DNA from: Phycisphaerae bacterium
Lineage (GTDB): Bacteria > Planctomycetota > Phycisphaerae > Phycisphaerales > Phycisphaeraceae
Reading direction: 5' to 3'
Assembly: GCA_030425705.1 (NCBI GenBank)
Contig: JAUHZU010000006.1
Coordinates: 62,001 to 126,000 of the forward strand
Length of the DNA stretch: 64,000 nucleotides
Shown one piece after another: positions 19,099 through 28,990 of this stretch. The stretch's first letter is position 1. The number at the start of each line of letters is the position of its first letter. The notes under the pieces are model-generated. The model was not told where the DNA came from. It worked only from the letters and a program-made list of their open reading frames with translations, and searched no databases. The position numbers were made by a program, and so were the translations under genes.

Positions 19099-20022
19099 AT
19101 GATGAGCTTGCGTACCGTCTTCCCCGCCGCCGCGCTGATGCTGGCCCTGTTGGTGCCCACGCAGAGCCAGGCGGACCCCGTCCAACTGACGCTCGACCGT
19201 GCCCACACGGTCGGTGACCGGTACCACGTCACCGGCGAGGCCTACATCACCCAGGAGATGAAGCAGCACGTCGATGGCACGCTGACCGAGGAGCAGTACA
19301 CCGAGTCCGAGCTGAACATGACCGGCGTGGTCGAGGTGCTCGAGATCAACGACGCCGGTGGCGTCACCCGCGCCGCGCTCACGGTCGGCGAGTACGACAT
19401 CGAGATCAACGACGAGGGCATCGAGCTGCAGCAGGACCGTCGCATCATCGCGCAGGTCGCGGACGGCGAGACGGTCTACAGCTACGAGAACGGCGACGCG
19501 ATCGAAGGCGACCTCGAAGAATTGATCGATATGTTCCTCGAAGACCTGATCGATGAGGACGGCCACGGCGGCGACGCCAACGTCATGCTGAACCTCGAGC
19601 AGCCGCGTTCGGCCGGCGACAAGTGGGAGATGAACCACGAGGCGATGGCCGCCGACGCGGTCGAGAAGGGCGAACTGGTCATCGACGCCGACAACATGGA
19701 GAGCGAGGTCCACCTCGTCGAGATCAACAACAACAACGACTTCGGTGAGGCGATGGCCGTGCTGCGGATGAGCATGCGGGTCAGCGCGTTTACGTTTGCG
19801 GCGGGCCAGTTCCCCGACTGGCTGAAGATCGTCGAGTCGCAGATCGAGATGGAGGGCAGCGGCATGCTCCCCGTCGAGCCGACCGGCCACAAAGGCCACC
19901 ACGAGACCGAGATGGAGATGGCGATCCTCGCCCGCGGCAAGGTGCCCGGCCAGAACGTCACCGTCCAGGTCGAGGTCGAGGGCGAACGCGGCAGCTCCGT
20001 CACCTTCGGCGAGGCCCGCTGA
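19099..20022 (+). CDS. Secreted acidic protein of unknown function
   Basis: 307 residues with a clear Sec signal peptide (hydrophobic core about 8-20, cleavage likely after SQA near 25). The mature part is strongly acidic and beta-rich in appearance (repeated Val/Thr/Glu alternation), with no cysteine and no recognised domain. AAGGAG at 19086-19091 supports the ATG at 19099. It is followed 56 bases later by the tRNA gene. It may be an outer-membrane-associated or periplasmic protein; function is unassigned. Confidence 0.7.
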   Translation: MMSLRTVFPAAALMLALLVPTQSQADPVQLTLDRAHTVGDRYHVTGEAYITQEMKQHVDGTLTEEQYTESELNMTGVVEVLEINDAGGVTRAALTVGEYDIEINDEGIELQQDRRIIAQVADGETVYSYENGDAIEGDLEELIDMFLEDLIDEDGHGGDANVMLNLEQPRSAGDKWEMNHEAMAADAVEKGELVIDADNMESEVHLVEINNNNDFGEAMAVLRMSMRVSAFTFAAGQFPDWLKIVESQIEMEGSGMLPVEPTGHKGHHETEMEMAILARGKVPGQNVTVQVEVEGERGSSVTFGEAR

Positions 20023-20078
20023 CCCTGTCGATCTGCCCATTGCGGGGGCAGGGGCGAGCCGCTATCCTGCCCCTCCGC

Positions 20079-20152
20079 GCACTCGTAGCTCAGTTGGATA
20101 GAGCACTGGTTTCCGGAACCAGGGGTCGCAGGTTCGAGCCCTGCCGGGTGCA
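20079..20152 (+). tRNA. tRNA-Arg (anticodon CCG)
   Basis: The full cloverleaf can be drawn: acceptor GCACTCG paired with CGGGTGC (one G-U), D arm GCTC/GAGC, anticodon arm CTGGT-TTCCGGA-ACCAG giving anticodon CCG, and T arm GCAGG-TTCGAGC-CCTGC. The discriminator base is A and CCA is not encoded. It decodes CGG, a frequent codon in this high-GC genome. Confidence 0.95.
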
Positions 20153-20163
20153 TGATGTTTGTG

Positions 20164-20194
20164 ACAGGCCGTCACAGTGACGGCCTGTTTTCTT
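20164..20194 (+). terminator. Rho-independent terminator after tRNA-Arg
   Basis: A 10-bp perfect stem (ACAGGCCGTC with GACGGCCTGT) around a five-base loop is followed by TTTTCTT. It lies 11 bases after the tRNA. Confidence 0.88.
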
Positions 20195-20322
20195 GCGCGG
20201 AACATCACTGGGCCCGCGCAACGCGGTATGAAAAGCGCGTAACTGTAAGGCGGTGCTCGGGTCTCTGGGTATGATCAACAGGCCGCTCAGGCGGCCGTGC
20301 CACATGCCCAGGAGTACGTCCG

Positions 20323-22452
20323 ATGCCGAGCCCGCGATGGATCACCAGTCTTACGCTTTCCCTATCAGCCAGCGTTGTGTTCGCGGCGGCCGCACAGGAT
20401 GCGCCCGCGGCATCGCCCGGGTCTACACCGCCGGCGGAGGTCCCTCTGGGCGATCCCCCCCCGTCTGACGGGGAGCTTGGCGAAGCACAAGCGCCGCACG
20501 TGCATGACATCGATGACCGCCCACGCTTTATTACCAACCGGGTGAGCGGGATCGAGCTGCCGCTGACCGATGAGGAGGACGCGTTCTTCTTCGTTGTGTT
20601 CGGCGACCGGACGGGCGGGCCGGCGGACGGCGTGAAGGTGCTCGCGCAGGCGGTCGAGGACACGAACCTGCTCCGGCCGGACCTGGTGATGACCGTCGGC
20701 GACCTGATCCAGGGCTACGACGTCCAGGAGCCGTGGCTGGAGCAGATGCGCGAGTACAAGGGGATCATGGAAGGGCTCGAGTGCCCCTGGTACCCCGTGG
20801 CCGGGAACCACGACATCTACTGGCGTGGCCCCGATCGGCCCGAGCGCGAGCACGAGGCGAACTTTGAAGAACACTTCGGGCCGCTGTGGTACGCCTTCGA
20901 GCACAAGGACTGCTGGTTCATCGCGCTGCACTCGGACGAGGGCGACGCGGACGGGCGGTTCACCTTTGGCGAGCCGGCGGCGCAGACGATGAGCGACGAG
21001 CAGTTCACCTGGCTCGCGGAGACGCTCGACGCCGCGGCGGACGCCGAGCACATCTTCGTGTTCCTGCACCACCCGCGCTGGCAGGGCGGGGGGTACGGCA
21101 ACGACTGGGCCCGGGTGCATGCGTTGCTCGCCGAGGCGGGGAATGTCTCCGCGGTCTTCGCCGGGCATGTGCACCGCATGAGCTATGACGGGCTGGTCGA
21201 CGGCATCGAGTATGTCACGCTCGCGACGACCGGCGGGCACCAGAGCGGGTTCGTGCCGGGTGCCGGCTACCTGCACCACTTCGACATCGTGACGGTGCGC
21301 GGCGACACGATCGGGCTCGCGGCCGTGCCGGTCGGCGGGGTCATCAACGTGCGGGCGCTGACGCAGGAGGTGCAGCGCGAGGCCGTGGCGCTTCACCAGG
21401 CCGCGCCGCGCTTCGAGCGTTCCCCGGCCATCGGCCCCGAGGGGGTGGTCGAGGGGCAGGTCGCTGCGGCCTACACGAACCCGACCTCGCGGCCGATCGA
21501 CGTGACCGCCTACCTTGACACGGGCGACAGCCGCTGGCGGGTCGGGCCGGACCACCTGCACGCGCGGATCGAGCCCGGCGGGACGCATACCTTCGGCTTC
21601 GAGGTCGCTCGTGTCCCGGCCGGCCTGGACGAAGCGTACCGCGGGCTGGACCTGGTCATCCTGGCCGAGTACTTGGGCGAGTCGATGCGTGTACCGGTGC
21701 CCGAACGGCGCGACGCGGTGCCCGTCCGGCTCACCGGGCTGAGTGTCCCAGCCCCTGAATTCGAGCAGGCGCTGGAGCTTGACGGCGACGATGCGCTCAG
21801 CGTCCCGTCGGGCTCGTTCGATCTGGCGGACGGCCCCCTGACCGTCGAGTGCTGGGTCCACCCCGCGCCGCTCGGCCGCCGCATCGGGCTGGTGTGCAAG
21901 ACGGAAAACTCCGAGTACGGGCTGATGGTGGTCGACGGCGAATTGAAGTTCCATGTGTTCCTGGACGGCGCGTATGTCGTGCCGAGCAGCGAGCCGGACG
22001 CGCTGGCGGTGGGGCGGTGGCAGCACGTCGCGGGCGTCTTCGATGGCGAAGAGGCGCGGCTTTACATCGATGGCCGACTCGTCGCCGCGGTGCCCGCGTC
22101 GGGTGTCCGGCGTACGAACGGGCTGCCCCTGGTGATCGGCGGGGACGTGAACAACCGCGGGGACGCCGTCTCGTTCTTCGCCGGCCAAATCGATGGGGTC
22201 CGCGTCTCGGATATAGCCCGGTACGCGGGTGAGTCCTTCGAGCCGGCGCGGCGGTTCGAGGCCGACGCACATGCGGTGCTGCTGCAGCAGATGGACGGGC
22301 GATTCCTGAGTTTCTACCTGGACGGCTCGGGTTCAGAGGCCCACGCGGCCGCGGTCGGCGATCCGGGGCTGGTCGAGGTCGTCGCCGACACGGAAGGTGA
22401 AGGTGCGAGCGAGGCGGACCCAGCCGCTGGCTCTTCGCCGGCAGAGGAGTAG
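20323..22452 (+). CDS. Exported metallophosphoesterase with C-terminal LamG domain
   Basis: 709 residues with a signal peptide (about 1-24). The calcineurin-like phosphoesterase domain (about 85-350) shows FGDRTGG (a common variant of the DxH motif), VGDLIQG, GNHD, FLHHPRW and GHVH, so the two-metal site appears intact. A middle beta-rich region follows, then a concanavalin-like LamG/laminin-G domain (about 485-650) with LTVECWVHP, WQHVAGVFDGEEARLYIDG and GQIDGVRVSDIARY. The substrate is unknown; the LamG part probably binds carbohydrate or surface structures. CAGGAG upstream supports the ATG at 20323. It is alone, followed by a 177-base gap. Confidence 0.88.
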   Translation: MPSPRWITSLTLSLSASVVFAAAAQDAPAASPGSTPPAEVPLGDPPPSDGELGEAQAPHVHDIDDRPRFITNRVSGIELPLTDEEDAFFFVVFGDRTGGPADGVKVLAQAVEDTNLLRPDLVMTVGDLIQGYDVQEPWLEQMREYKGIMEGLECPWYPVAGNHDIYWRGPDRPEREHEANFEEHFGPLWYAFEHKDCWFIALHSDEGDADGRFTFGEPAAQTMSDEQFTWLAETLDAAADAEHIFVFLHHPRWQGGGYGNDWARVHALLAEAGNVSAVFAGHVHRMSYDGLVDGIEYVTLATTGGHQSGFVPGAGYLHHFDIVTVRGDTIGLAAVPVGGVINVRALTQEVQREAVALHQAAPRFERSPAIGPEGVVEGQVAAAYTNPTSRPIDVTAYLDTGDSRWRVGPDHLHARIEPGGTHTFGFEVARVPAGLDEAYRGLDLVILAEYLGESMRVPVPERRDAVPVRLTGLSVPAPEFEQALELDGDDALSVPSGSFDLADGPLTVECWVHPAPLGRRIGLVCKTENSEYGLMVVDGELKFHVFLDGAYVVPSSEPDALAVGRWQHVAGVFDGEEARLYIDGRLVAAVPASGVRRTNGLPLVIGGDVNNRGDAVSFFAGQIDGVRVSDIARYAGESFEPARRFEADAHAVLLQQMDGRFLSFYLDGSGSEAHAAAVGDPGLVEVVADTEGEGASEADPAAGSSPAEE

Positions 22453-22629
22453 CCCGCTGTGGGTATTTTTTTGCATGCGGTGTTCAGGCGGTCGATGGAC
22501 CGGCCGATATCTACCGTAGCCGACGCCCTGTCAACGCTACACCACCAACCGATCAGGTTAATCTGGAACTAAGGCAGCGAGCGTCGGTTTTTTCGTGCGC
22601 GCACGGCGAGACGCGGCGTCTACCCGGTG

Positions 22630-23784
22630 CTAGGCCCCGGCGTTTTCGTGCCGCAACTGCCCGCAGGCGGCGGCGATGTCCCGGCCCCGGCTGGCGCGCA
22701 GGTGCACGACCCGCCCCGCGTCGCGGAGCACCTGCTGGAACACGTACACATCGTCGTTCAGCGGCCGGCGGAACGGCAGGCCGTCCACCTCGTTGTAGCG
22801 GATCAGGTTGATGTTGCTCCGCAGCCGACGCGACACCTCCGCCAACTCGTGGGCGTGCTCGGGGCGGTCGTTCACGCCCGACAGCAGGATGTACTCCAGC
22901 GTGACCTCGCGTCCGGTCTTCTCGAAGTAGTACCGCCCGGCCTCGATGAGCTGCTCGATCGAGACGAACTCCGCCCAGGGGATGATCTGCCGACGCACCT
23001 CGTCGTTGGGGGCGTGCAGCGAGATCGCCAGTGTGACTGGCAGGTCCTGCTCGGCCAGCCGCCTGATCATGTTCGGCACGCCGACGGTACTGATCGTTAC
23101 CTTCCGCGCCGAGATGCCCAGCCCCCAGTCGGCGATCATCGTCCGCGCGGCGTGGGTCACCGCGCGGAAGTTGGTCAGCGGCTCGCCCATACCCATGAAC
23201 ACGACGTTGCTGATCCGCCCGACCTTCGGCAGCTTCGCGAGTTGCCAGACCTGCTGCACGATCTGCCCCGGGCTCAGGTTGCCGTCCAGCCCGCCCATGC
23301 CGGATGCACAGAACCTGCAGCCCACCGCACAGCCGACCTGGCTGGACACGCACGCGGTCTTGCGTTCCCGCCCGGAGTCCGTGCTGGTCGCGGGGATCAT
23401 GACGCACTCGGTCTGCGTGGCGCTGGAGCCGAGCGACGCATCCTGCAAGACATGCAGCGCCGTCCCAGATGCTGTGCGGCTCCGTGGCTGCGCGTCGGCG
23501 TGCCGGTCGCTCTCCGTCAAGGACCAGTCGACGAGCAGCTTCTGCGTGCCGTCGGTCGCGAGTTGGTGCCGCAGCACCGCGCCGCGGAGGAAGGCCATGC
23601 GCTCGGCCAGCAGCGCGCGGTCGGCCGCGGAGAGGTTGCTCATCGCCAGGGGGTCGGCGACGGCCTTGCGGTACACCCAGTCCATCACCTGCTTCGCCCG
23701 GAACCGTGCCAGGCCCCAGCCGGCAAACAGCTCGGCCAGCGTCTCGGGTGTCTGGTCAAAAAAGTACGGTCGGTCGTCGGGCAC
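22630..23784 (-). CDS. rlmN: Dual-specificity RNA methyltransferase RlmN
   Basis: A radical-SAM enzyme that methylates C2 of A2503 in 23S rRNA (and A37 in some tRNAs). The cluster-binding motif GCAVGCRFCAS (CxxxCxxC) is intact, GMGEPLTNF follows, and the methyl-carrying second cysteine is in AAACGQL near the C-terminus. The GTG at 23784 gives 384 residues, close to the family's usual length; an ATG near 23867 is possible. An additional stretch of about 30 residues lies between LLVDW and ECVMIPA, just before the radical-SAM motif, where most RlmN proteins have a short loop. It is divergent from the metallopeptidase gene. Confidence 0.92.
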   Translation of the reverse strand: MPDDRPYFFDQTPETLAELFAGWGLARFRAKQVMDWVYRKAVADPLAMSNLSAADRALLAERMAFLRGAVLRHQLATDGTQKLLVDWSLTESDRHADAQPRSRTASGTALHVLQDASLGSSATQTECVMIPATSTDSGRERKTACVSSQVGCAVGCRFCASGMGGLDGNLSPGQIVQQVWQLAKLPKVGRISNVVFMGMGEPLTNFRAVTHAARTMIADWGLGISARKVTISTVGVPNMIRRLAEQDLPVTLAISLHAPNDEVRRQIIPWAEFVSIEQLIEAGRYYFEKTGREVTLEYILLSGVNDRPEHAHELAEVSRRLRSNINLIRYNEVDGLPFRRPLNDDVYVFQQVLRDAGRVVHLRASRGRDIAAACGQLRHENAGA

Positions 23785-23880
23785 GCAGGCGGGTCTCGGG
23801 TTCAGGGTTGCGGGTAGTCCAACACGATAGACAATAGCGGCGGGGCGTGTGCTCCACATCCGCATTCGATTCGGTACTCC

Positions 23881-23901
23881 CGACCCGAGACCCGAGACCC
23901 G
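23881..23901 (+). repeat. Three perfect copies of a 7-bp unit
   Basis: GACCCGA is repeated three times without interruption in the gap between rlmN and the peptidase gene. A related GGGTCTCGGG stretch lies near 23791 on the same strand. This is low-complexity intergenic sequence. Confidence 0.6.
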
Positions 23902-23919
23902 AGCCCCGGTAGCCGCCCT

Positions 23920-24327
23920 ATGGACCGCCGTATCCGCCAACGCTTCGACGAACTGCTCGACCGGGAGGTCGCGGCGCTGCCGCCGCACATCGCGGCGGTG
24001 CTGGACGAGCTGCCGCTGATTGTGGACGACGAGCCGGGCGACGACGTGCTGGCGGACATGGGTTTCGCACCGGGGCAGGGCGATCTGTGCGGGCTGCACG
24101 AGGCGGTCACGATGACCGACCGCGGCGTCGAGGACACCGGGATGCTGCCGGGGCGGATGATGCTCTTCCGCGGGCCGATCGCCCGGCTCGCGGGGTACCG
24201 GGTCGTCGGCGGGGTCGAGGTCAACGCAGCCGAGCTGCACCGGCAGATCCACATCACGCTCCTTCATGAGATCGGCCACCACTTCGGGCTGGACGAGGAC
24301 GACCTCGCCGACGCGGGGTACGACTAA
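23920..24327 (+). CDS. Zincin-like metallopeptidase family protein
   Basis: 135 residues. The C-terminal HEIGHHFGLDEDDL fits HExxHxxGxxxxD, the signature of the small zincin-like (Possible_metallo-peptidase) family of about 120-140 residues. The N-terminal half is acidic (PLIVDDEPGDDVL) as in other members. The substrate is unknown; several members lack demonstrated protease activity. It stands directly upstream of the TIM-barrel gene (gap 11 bases), suggesting co-transcription. Confidence 0.85.
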   Translation: MDRRIRQRFDELLDREVAALPPHIAAVLDELPLIVDDEPGDDVLADMGFAPGQGDLCGLHEAVTMTDRGVEDTGMLPGRMMLFRGPIARLAGYRVVGGVEVNAAELHRQIHITLLHEIGHHFGLDEDDLADAGYD

Positions 24328-24338
24328 AAACCGTTATC

Positions 24339-26027
24339 ATGCGTGCCATGCTCAAGCTCGCGTCCCTGATCGAAAACCCCGGCGAGCCCCAAGTCACCAG
24401 CCGGTACCACGACCCCGCACAACTCAAGGACCTGGGCTACAACGGGCTGGTCCTCTTCGGCACGACCGCGTTGTCCGGCGTCACCCGGGCCGACGAGATC
24501 ACCGACCGGGAGATGCGGCGATGGGTCGAGAAGGCCACCGACCACGTCCGCGGCCGGATCGCCGCGGCGACCTCGGCCGGGCTCGAGACCTACCTGTTCT
24601 ACGACGTGCTTGCGCTGCCGACCGACGTGGTCCTGCGCAACCGTGAGGCGTACTGCTGCTCGGCCGGCGGGCCGCCGACGCTCTGCCCCGCGAGCGAACC
24701 CGCCCTGCGTCGCAGCATGGAAGCCCTCGATGCCCTGCTCCGGGACCTGCCCGAGGCCGCGGGCATCGCGCTGCGGTTCGGCGAGACAGATGCCCACCGC
24801 CTACCGCACCTGCTGGGCAACGACCTCTACTCGCCGCACTGCCCACGCTGCAGCCAGCTCGGCCGGGCCGACCGTGTGGTCGATACCATCACCCGCGCGT
24901 ACGACACGGTGGTCGCGCGGCACGGCAAACGCCTGATCGCACGGGCTTGGAACGTCCGGCCCGGCGGCTTCCACGACAATACGGAGCTGGCCGAACGCAT
25001 CGCCCAGCGCCTGCCCGGCGATCCCGCGGACGACCGGCTGGTCCTCTCTTTCAAGCTCACGCAGACCGACTTCTGGCGCTACCAGCAGTGGAACCCCAGC
25101 TCGCTGGTCTGCGGCGGTCGGCCGGTGCTGTACGAGCTGCAGTGCCAGCGCGAGTACGAGGGCAAGGGCGCGGTCCCCAACTGGCAGCCGCCGCTATGGA
25201 GCCACGGGCCGATCCCCGAAGAGCTGTCGCTGAACGGCGTCGCCGAGCGCACGCCCGACGGCGTCGGTCTCGGTGCCGCCGCGCAACGGACCAACCTCGC
25301 GGGGGTGATGGCGTGGGTCCGCGGCGGGGGATGGGGAGGCCCATTCATTAAGGACGAGTCGTGGGTGGACGCGAACGCCTGGGCCGTGCCGGTTTTGGCC
25401 GACGACCCGTCCACGCCGCTGCCGGACCTCGCGAAGCGCTGGGCGACGGACCGGCTGGGGTTGTCCGAGCCGTCGGCGGAGAAAGTGGCGCAGGTGCTGA
25501 TGCACTCGGCCGAGGCGGCGCGGCAGGCGTTCTACATGCGCCCCTACGCCGCGACCAAGGGCAGCGCCTGGCACCCCGCGGCCGACTGGCTCAGCGATGA
25601 CCTGCTCGACGCCGACGCCTGCTGGCGGATGATCCAGCGCATCCCGGTCGACCGCCTGCCCGAGGCCGTCGCCGAGAAAGAACACGCCGCCGCCACCATC
25701 GCCCGCGACCGCCAGGCGCTCCAGCAGCTCGCCCCCGAGCCGGGCGACCGTCACGGCTCGGTCCAGCACCTCGCCAACGCGCTCGCCTACACCCAGTCGC
25801 TCTACGAGACCCTCCGCGACCTCGTTGCCGGGCTCGCGGCCTACCGCCGGTGGCAGTTCGAGCCCGACGACGAGCTGGCCGTCACCATCCGCCGCAAGCT
25901 CGCGGACGCCCAGACCCATTTCAACCACCACACCCAGCGCCACGCCCTGCTCCCCGGCACCGCGACCCCGTACCGCGAAAAGGGCTTCTGGGACCTGACC
26001 CAACGGGTGATGGACGAGGTGGGGTAG
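24339..26027 (+). CDS. Putative TIM-barrel glycosidase-like protein, function unassigned
   Basis: 562 residues without signal peptide or membrane segment. The N-terminal part reads like a barrel (LKDLGYNGLVLFGTT, AGLETYLFYDVLALP, AAGIALRFGETD) and includes a CPRC pair (HCPRCSQLG) that may bind metal. The C-terminal part is helical. The layout is reminiscent of alpha-glucuronidase-like (GH67-type) proteins, but I cannot point to the catalytic acids, so this is tentative. Start at 24339, or the in-frame ATG at 24348. It converges with polA, five bases from its stop. Confidence 0.7.
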   Translation: MRAMLKLASLIENPGEPQVTSRYHDPAQLKDLGYNGLVLFGTTALSGVTRADEITDREMRRWVEKATDHVRGRIAAATSAGLETYLFYDVLALPTDVVLRNREAYCCSAGGPPTLCPASEPALRRSMEALDALLRDLPEAAGIALRFGETDAHRLPHLLGNDLYSPHCPRCSQLGRADRVVDTITRAYDTVVARHGKRLIARAWNVRPGGFHDNTELAERIAQRLPGDPADDRLVLSFKLTQTDFWRYQQWNPSSLVCGGRPVLYELQCQREYEGKGAVPNWQPPLWSHGPIPEELSLNGVAERTPDGVGLGAAAQRTNLAGVMAWVRGGGWGGPFIKDESWVDANAWAVPVLADDPSTPLPDLAKRWATDRLGLSEPSAEKVAQVLMHSAEAARQAFYMRPYAATKGSAWHPAADWLSDDLLDADACWRMIQRIPVDRLPEAVAEKEHAAATIARDRQALQQLAPEPGDRHGSVQHLANALAYTQSLYETLRDLVAGLAAYRRWQFEPDDELAVTIRRKLADAQTHFNHHTQRHALLPGTATPYREKGFWDLTQRVMDEVG

Positions 26028-26031
26028 GGGC

Positions 26032-28971
26032 CTATTTCGCCTCGAACCAGTGCTTGCCGACTCCCACATCCACCTTGAGCGGCACGCGCAAGTCCATCGC
26101 GCCGGTCATCGCTTCTTCGACGACCTGAGCGATGCGGTCCGCCTCGCTCGCCGGGCACTCGACGACGAGTTCGTCGTGGATCTGAAGCAGCAGCTTGGCG
26201 GGCAGGGATTCGTCCTCGATGCGCTGCTGCAGGTTCACCATCGCGACCTTGATAAGGTCCGCGGCGCTGCCCTGCACGACCGAGTTGATCGCCAGACGTT
26301 CGGCCAACGCACGCTTCTGGCCGTTGCGGTCGTCGATGTCGGGGATCGCGCGGCGTCGGCCGAGCACCGTCTGCACGTAGCCGTGCTCCCGGGCGTGGGC
26401 GACGCACGCATCCAGGAAACGGTCGATGCCCGTGAACCGCAGCTTGTAGTCGGCGATGAGTTTCGCGGCCGCCTCGTTGTCCATCTCGTCGATCCGCCGG
26501 GCCAGGCCATAGGCCGTGATACCATAGATGATCCCGAAGTTGATCACTTTAGCGCGGGCCCGCTGCTCACTCGAAACATCTTCCGGGGGAGTCTCGAAGA
26601 CCTGCGCCGCGACAGCGGTGTGGATGTCCTGGTCGTCGATGAACGCGGCGGTCAGCGCGGCGTCCTCACTCAGATGCGCGAGCACACGGAGCTCGATCTG
26701 CGAGTAGTCCGCAGCGATCAACACGTGCCCCGGCGGCGCGACAAACGCCTTGCGGATTTCCCGGCCGACGTCCGTGCGGATCGGGATGTTCTGCAGGTTC
26801 GGGTCGCTCGAAGACAGCCGTCCCGTCGCCGCGCCGGTCTGGTTGAATCGTGCGTGCACACGCCCATCGGGCGCGATCGCGTCTTTCAGCGCGACCAGGT
26901 ACGTCCCCACCAGCTTGGTCAGCATCCGATACTCGACCATGAGCGCCGGGATCGGCCGGGCGTCTTCCGCGACCCCCGCGAGTTCGTCGGCCGACATCGC
27001 CGCGAGTTTATCGAGGACTTCGCTGTCCGTGCTGTAGCCGGTCTTGGTCTTCTTGACCGGCTTGAACCCGAGCTGGTTGAACAGCACATCGCCGAGCTGC
27101 TTCGGGCTGTCGGGGTTGAAGTCCACCTTCGCGCGGTCGAGGATCTCGGTGCGCAGCGCATCGATGCGATGCTGAAGCGCCTCGCGCTGGGCGTCGAGCG
27201 TGTCGGCATCAACGGTGATGCCGTGCTGCTCCATCGTCGCAAGCACGCGGACCAGCGGCATCTCGACGCGCCCGTACAGGTCGGTCATGCCCATGGCGTC
27301 GAGCCGGTCCCGGAACAATGTGCAGAGCTGCAAGGTGATGTCCGCGTCCTCGGCCGCGTAGGGCGTGACCCGGTCCAGCGCGACCTGGTCCATCGTCTTC
27401 TGCGGTGGGTCGCTCTTCTTGCGCGGCTTCGGGCCGATCAGCTCGGTGATCGGGATACAGTGGTGCCCCAGTTCCGCGAGCGCCAGGTCGTCCATCCCCC
27501 GCCCGGGGGCCCCCGCTAAAAACGCGCCGACCATCGAGTCAAACACCACGCCGCGCATGGCGATGCCTTGGCCCCCCGGCAGCGCGTTGCGCAGCACAAG
27601 GTCGTCGTACTTGATGTTGTGTCCGCACTTGGGGACGGCCGGATCCTCGAGCACGGTACGGAGCGTTGCGACGACCGCCGACGTGTTGAGATGCGTGTCT
27701 TGCTCGGGCGACAGGGTGGGGATGTAGACCCCGCTGCCGGGTGCCCACGACAGGCATACGCCGCACAGCGCCGCGTCGTGCCCGAGACCCACCGTCTCGG
27801 TATCCACCGCGATCAGCGGCTGCTTGCGCATCGTCGCGACGACTTCGTCCAACTCCTCCTGCGTGCGGACCGTGCGGTAGTCCCCGCTGACCTCACGCAC
27901 CGGCCCTTCCTCGGCCGGGCCACCATCATCCCCCGCCCCCGCGAACAACCCAAAGCCCGCCTCAGTTGCCGCAGCCGACTTTTTCCCCTTCGCTGCCTTG
28001 CCTTCTTTGGCTTCCCGGCGACCTGACAGCTTGGCGTTTTCGGCCTGCGGGACCTCGCCGCCCAGCAGCTTCGCCAGGTCTTCGCGGTGGCGGTTGAAGC
28101 CGAGTTCCCGGAAGACTTCCTGTAGCTTCTCACCGTCGATCTTCGCCGTGCCTTCGGTCGCCAGCGCGGTGAAGTCGAACACGGTATCCATGTCCGTCGC
28201 GAGGGTGACGAGCCGGCGGGTCAGCTCGATGGTCCCGTCGGCCACGGCCGTCTCGATGTTCTCCTTCTGCTTGCCCTTGAGCTGGTCGGTGTTGGCGAGC
28301 AGGTTCTCGACCGTGCCGAACGTGTCGAGGAGCTTGGCCGCGGTCTTCGGGCCGATACCCTTGACGCCGGGGATGTTGTCCGTCGAGTCGCCGATCAGCG
28401 TCTGGTAGTCGATGACCTGCTGCGGGGCGATGCCGCGCTTCTCCATCAGCGCCGCGACGTCCATCGCCTGGTCCGTGTGGATGTCGAACAGCTCGACCCG
28501 CTCGCCCAGCACCTGCTCGAGGTCCTTGTCCTTCGCGACCATCCGTAGCGTCGCCCCCGGGAGGATGTCGTCGAAGTCGCCGCGCGCGATCCGCACCGCG
28601 AGCGTCGCCATGATGTCGTCCGCCTCGAAGCCCGCCGCCTCGAGCACGGGGATGCCGAACAGCTCCGCGATCTCCACCATCCGCGGGATCTGCGCCTTGA
28701 ACTCGTCCGGCGGGGCGTCGCGGTTGGCCTTGTATTCCGGGTAGAAGTCGTCCCGAAACGTCTTGGCGTCCGCGTCCATCGCCATCGCCACATGCGTCGG
28801 CCGGTACTGATCGAACAGCTTGATCAGCATCCCCGAAAACGCAAACGTCGCCCCCGTCGGCTCCCCCGTCACCGGCGAGGTCATCCCCCCCCGGATCGCG
28901 TAGTACGCCCGGAACATCTGCGCGAAACCATCGATGATGTAGACCGTAGGTGCGGAAGAATCGTCTGGCAT
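26032..28971 (-). CDS. polA: DNA polymerase I
   Basis: 979 residues carrying all three domains. The 5'-nuclease domain (about 1-300) contains GVKGIGPKTAAKLL. The proofreading 3'-5' exonuclease (about 375-565) retains its acidic motifs: VDTETVG (motif I), HNIKYDDL (motif II) and YAAEDADI (motif III), so it should be active. The polymerase domain has DYSQIELRVLAHLSED (motif A), RAKVINFGIIYG (motif B) and QIHDELVVECP (motif C). It fills gaps in repair and removes Okazaki primers. A Lys/Ala-rich linker separates the first two domains. It appears to be transcribed alone. Confidence 0.97.
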   Translation of the reverse strand: MPDDSSAPTVYIIDGFAQMFRAYYAIRGGMTSPVTGEPTGATFAFSGMLIKLFDQYRPTHVAMAMDADAKTFRDDFYPEYKANRDAPPDEFKAQIPRMVEIAELFGIPVLEAAGFEADDIMATLAVRIARGDFDDILPGATLRMVAKDKDLEQVLGERVELFDIHTDQAMDVAALMEKRGIAPQQVIDYQTLIGDSTDNIPGVKGIGPKTAAKLLDTFGTVENLLANTDQLKGKQKENIETAVADGTIELTRRLVTLATDMDTVFDFTALATEGTAKIDGEKLQEVFRELGFNRHREDLAKLLGGEVPQAENAKLSGRREAKEGKAAKGKKSAAATEAGFGLFAGAGDDGGPAEEGPVREVSGDYRTVRTQEELDEVVATMRKQPLIAVDTETVGLGHDAALCGVCLSWAPGSGVYIPTLSPEQDTHLNTSAVVATLRTVLEDPAVPKCGHNIKYDDLVLRNALPGGQGIAMRGVVFDSMVGAFLAGAPGRGMDDLALAELGHHCIPITELIGPKPRKKSDPPQKTMDQVALDRVTPYAAEDADITLQLCTLFRDRLDAMGMTDLYGRVEMPLVRVLATMEQHGITVDADTLDAQREALQHRIDALRTEILDRAKVDFNPDSPKQLGDVLFNQLGFKPVKKTKTGYSTDSEVLDKLAAMSADELAGVAEDARPIPALMVEYRMLTKLVGTYLVALKDAIAPDGRVHARFNQTGAATGRLSSSDPNLQNIPIRTDVGREIRKAFVAPPGHVLIAADYSQIELRVLAHLSEDAALTAAFIDDQDIHTAVAAQVFETPPEDVSSEQRARAKVINFGIIYGITAYGLARRIDEMDNEAAAKLIADYKLRFTGIDRFLDACVAHAREHGYVQTVLGRRRAIPDIDDRNGQKRALAERLAINSVVQGSAADLIKVAMVNLQQRIEDESLPAKLLLQIHDELVVECPASEADRIAQVVEEAMTGAMDLRVPLKVDVGVGKHWFEAK

Positions 28972-28990
28972 GGGCGTAGTTTAGGAGATT

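Noticed and set aside
20323-22452. Defective metallophosphoesterase because DxH is GDRT
   Set aside because: This variant is common in exported bacterial members, and the remaining metal motifs are intact.
22453-22500. Terminator after the phosphoesterase gene
   Set aside because: A T-run follows, but the preceding stem is only three or four base pairs.
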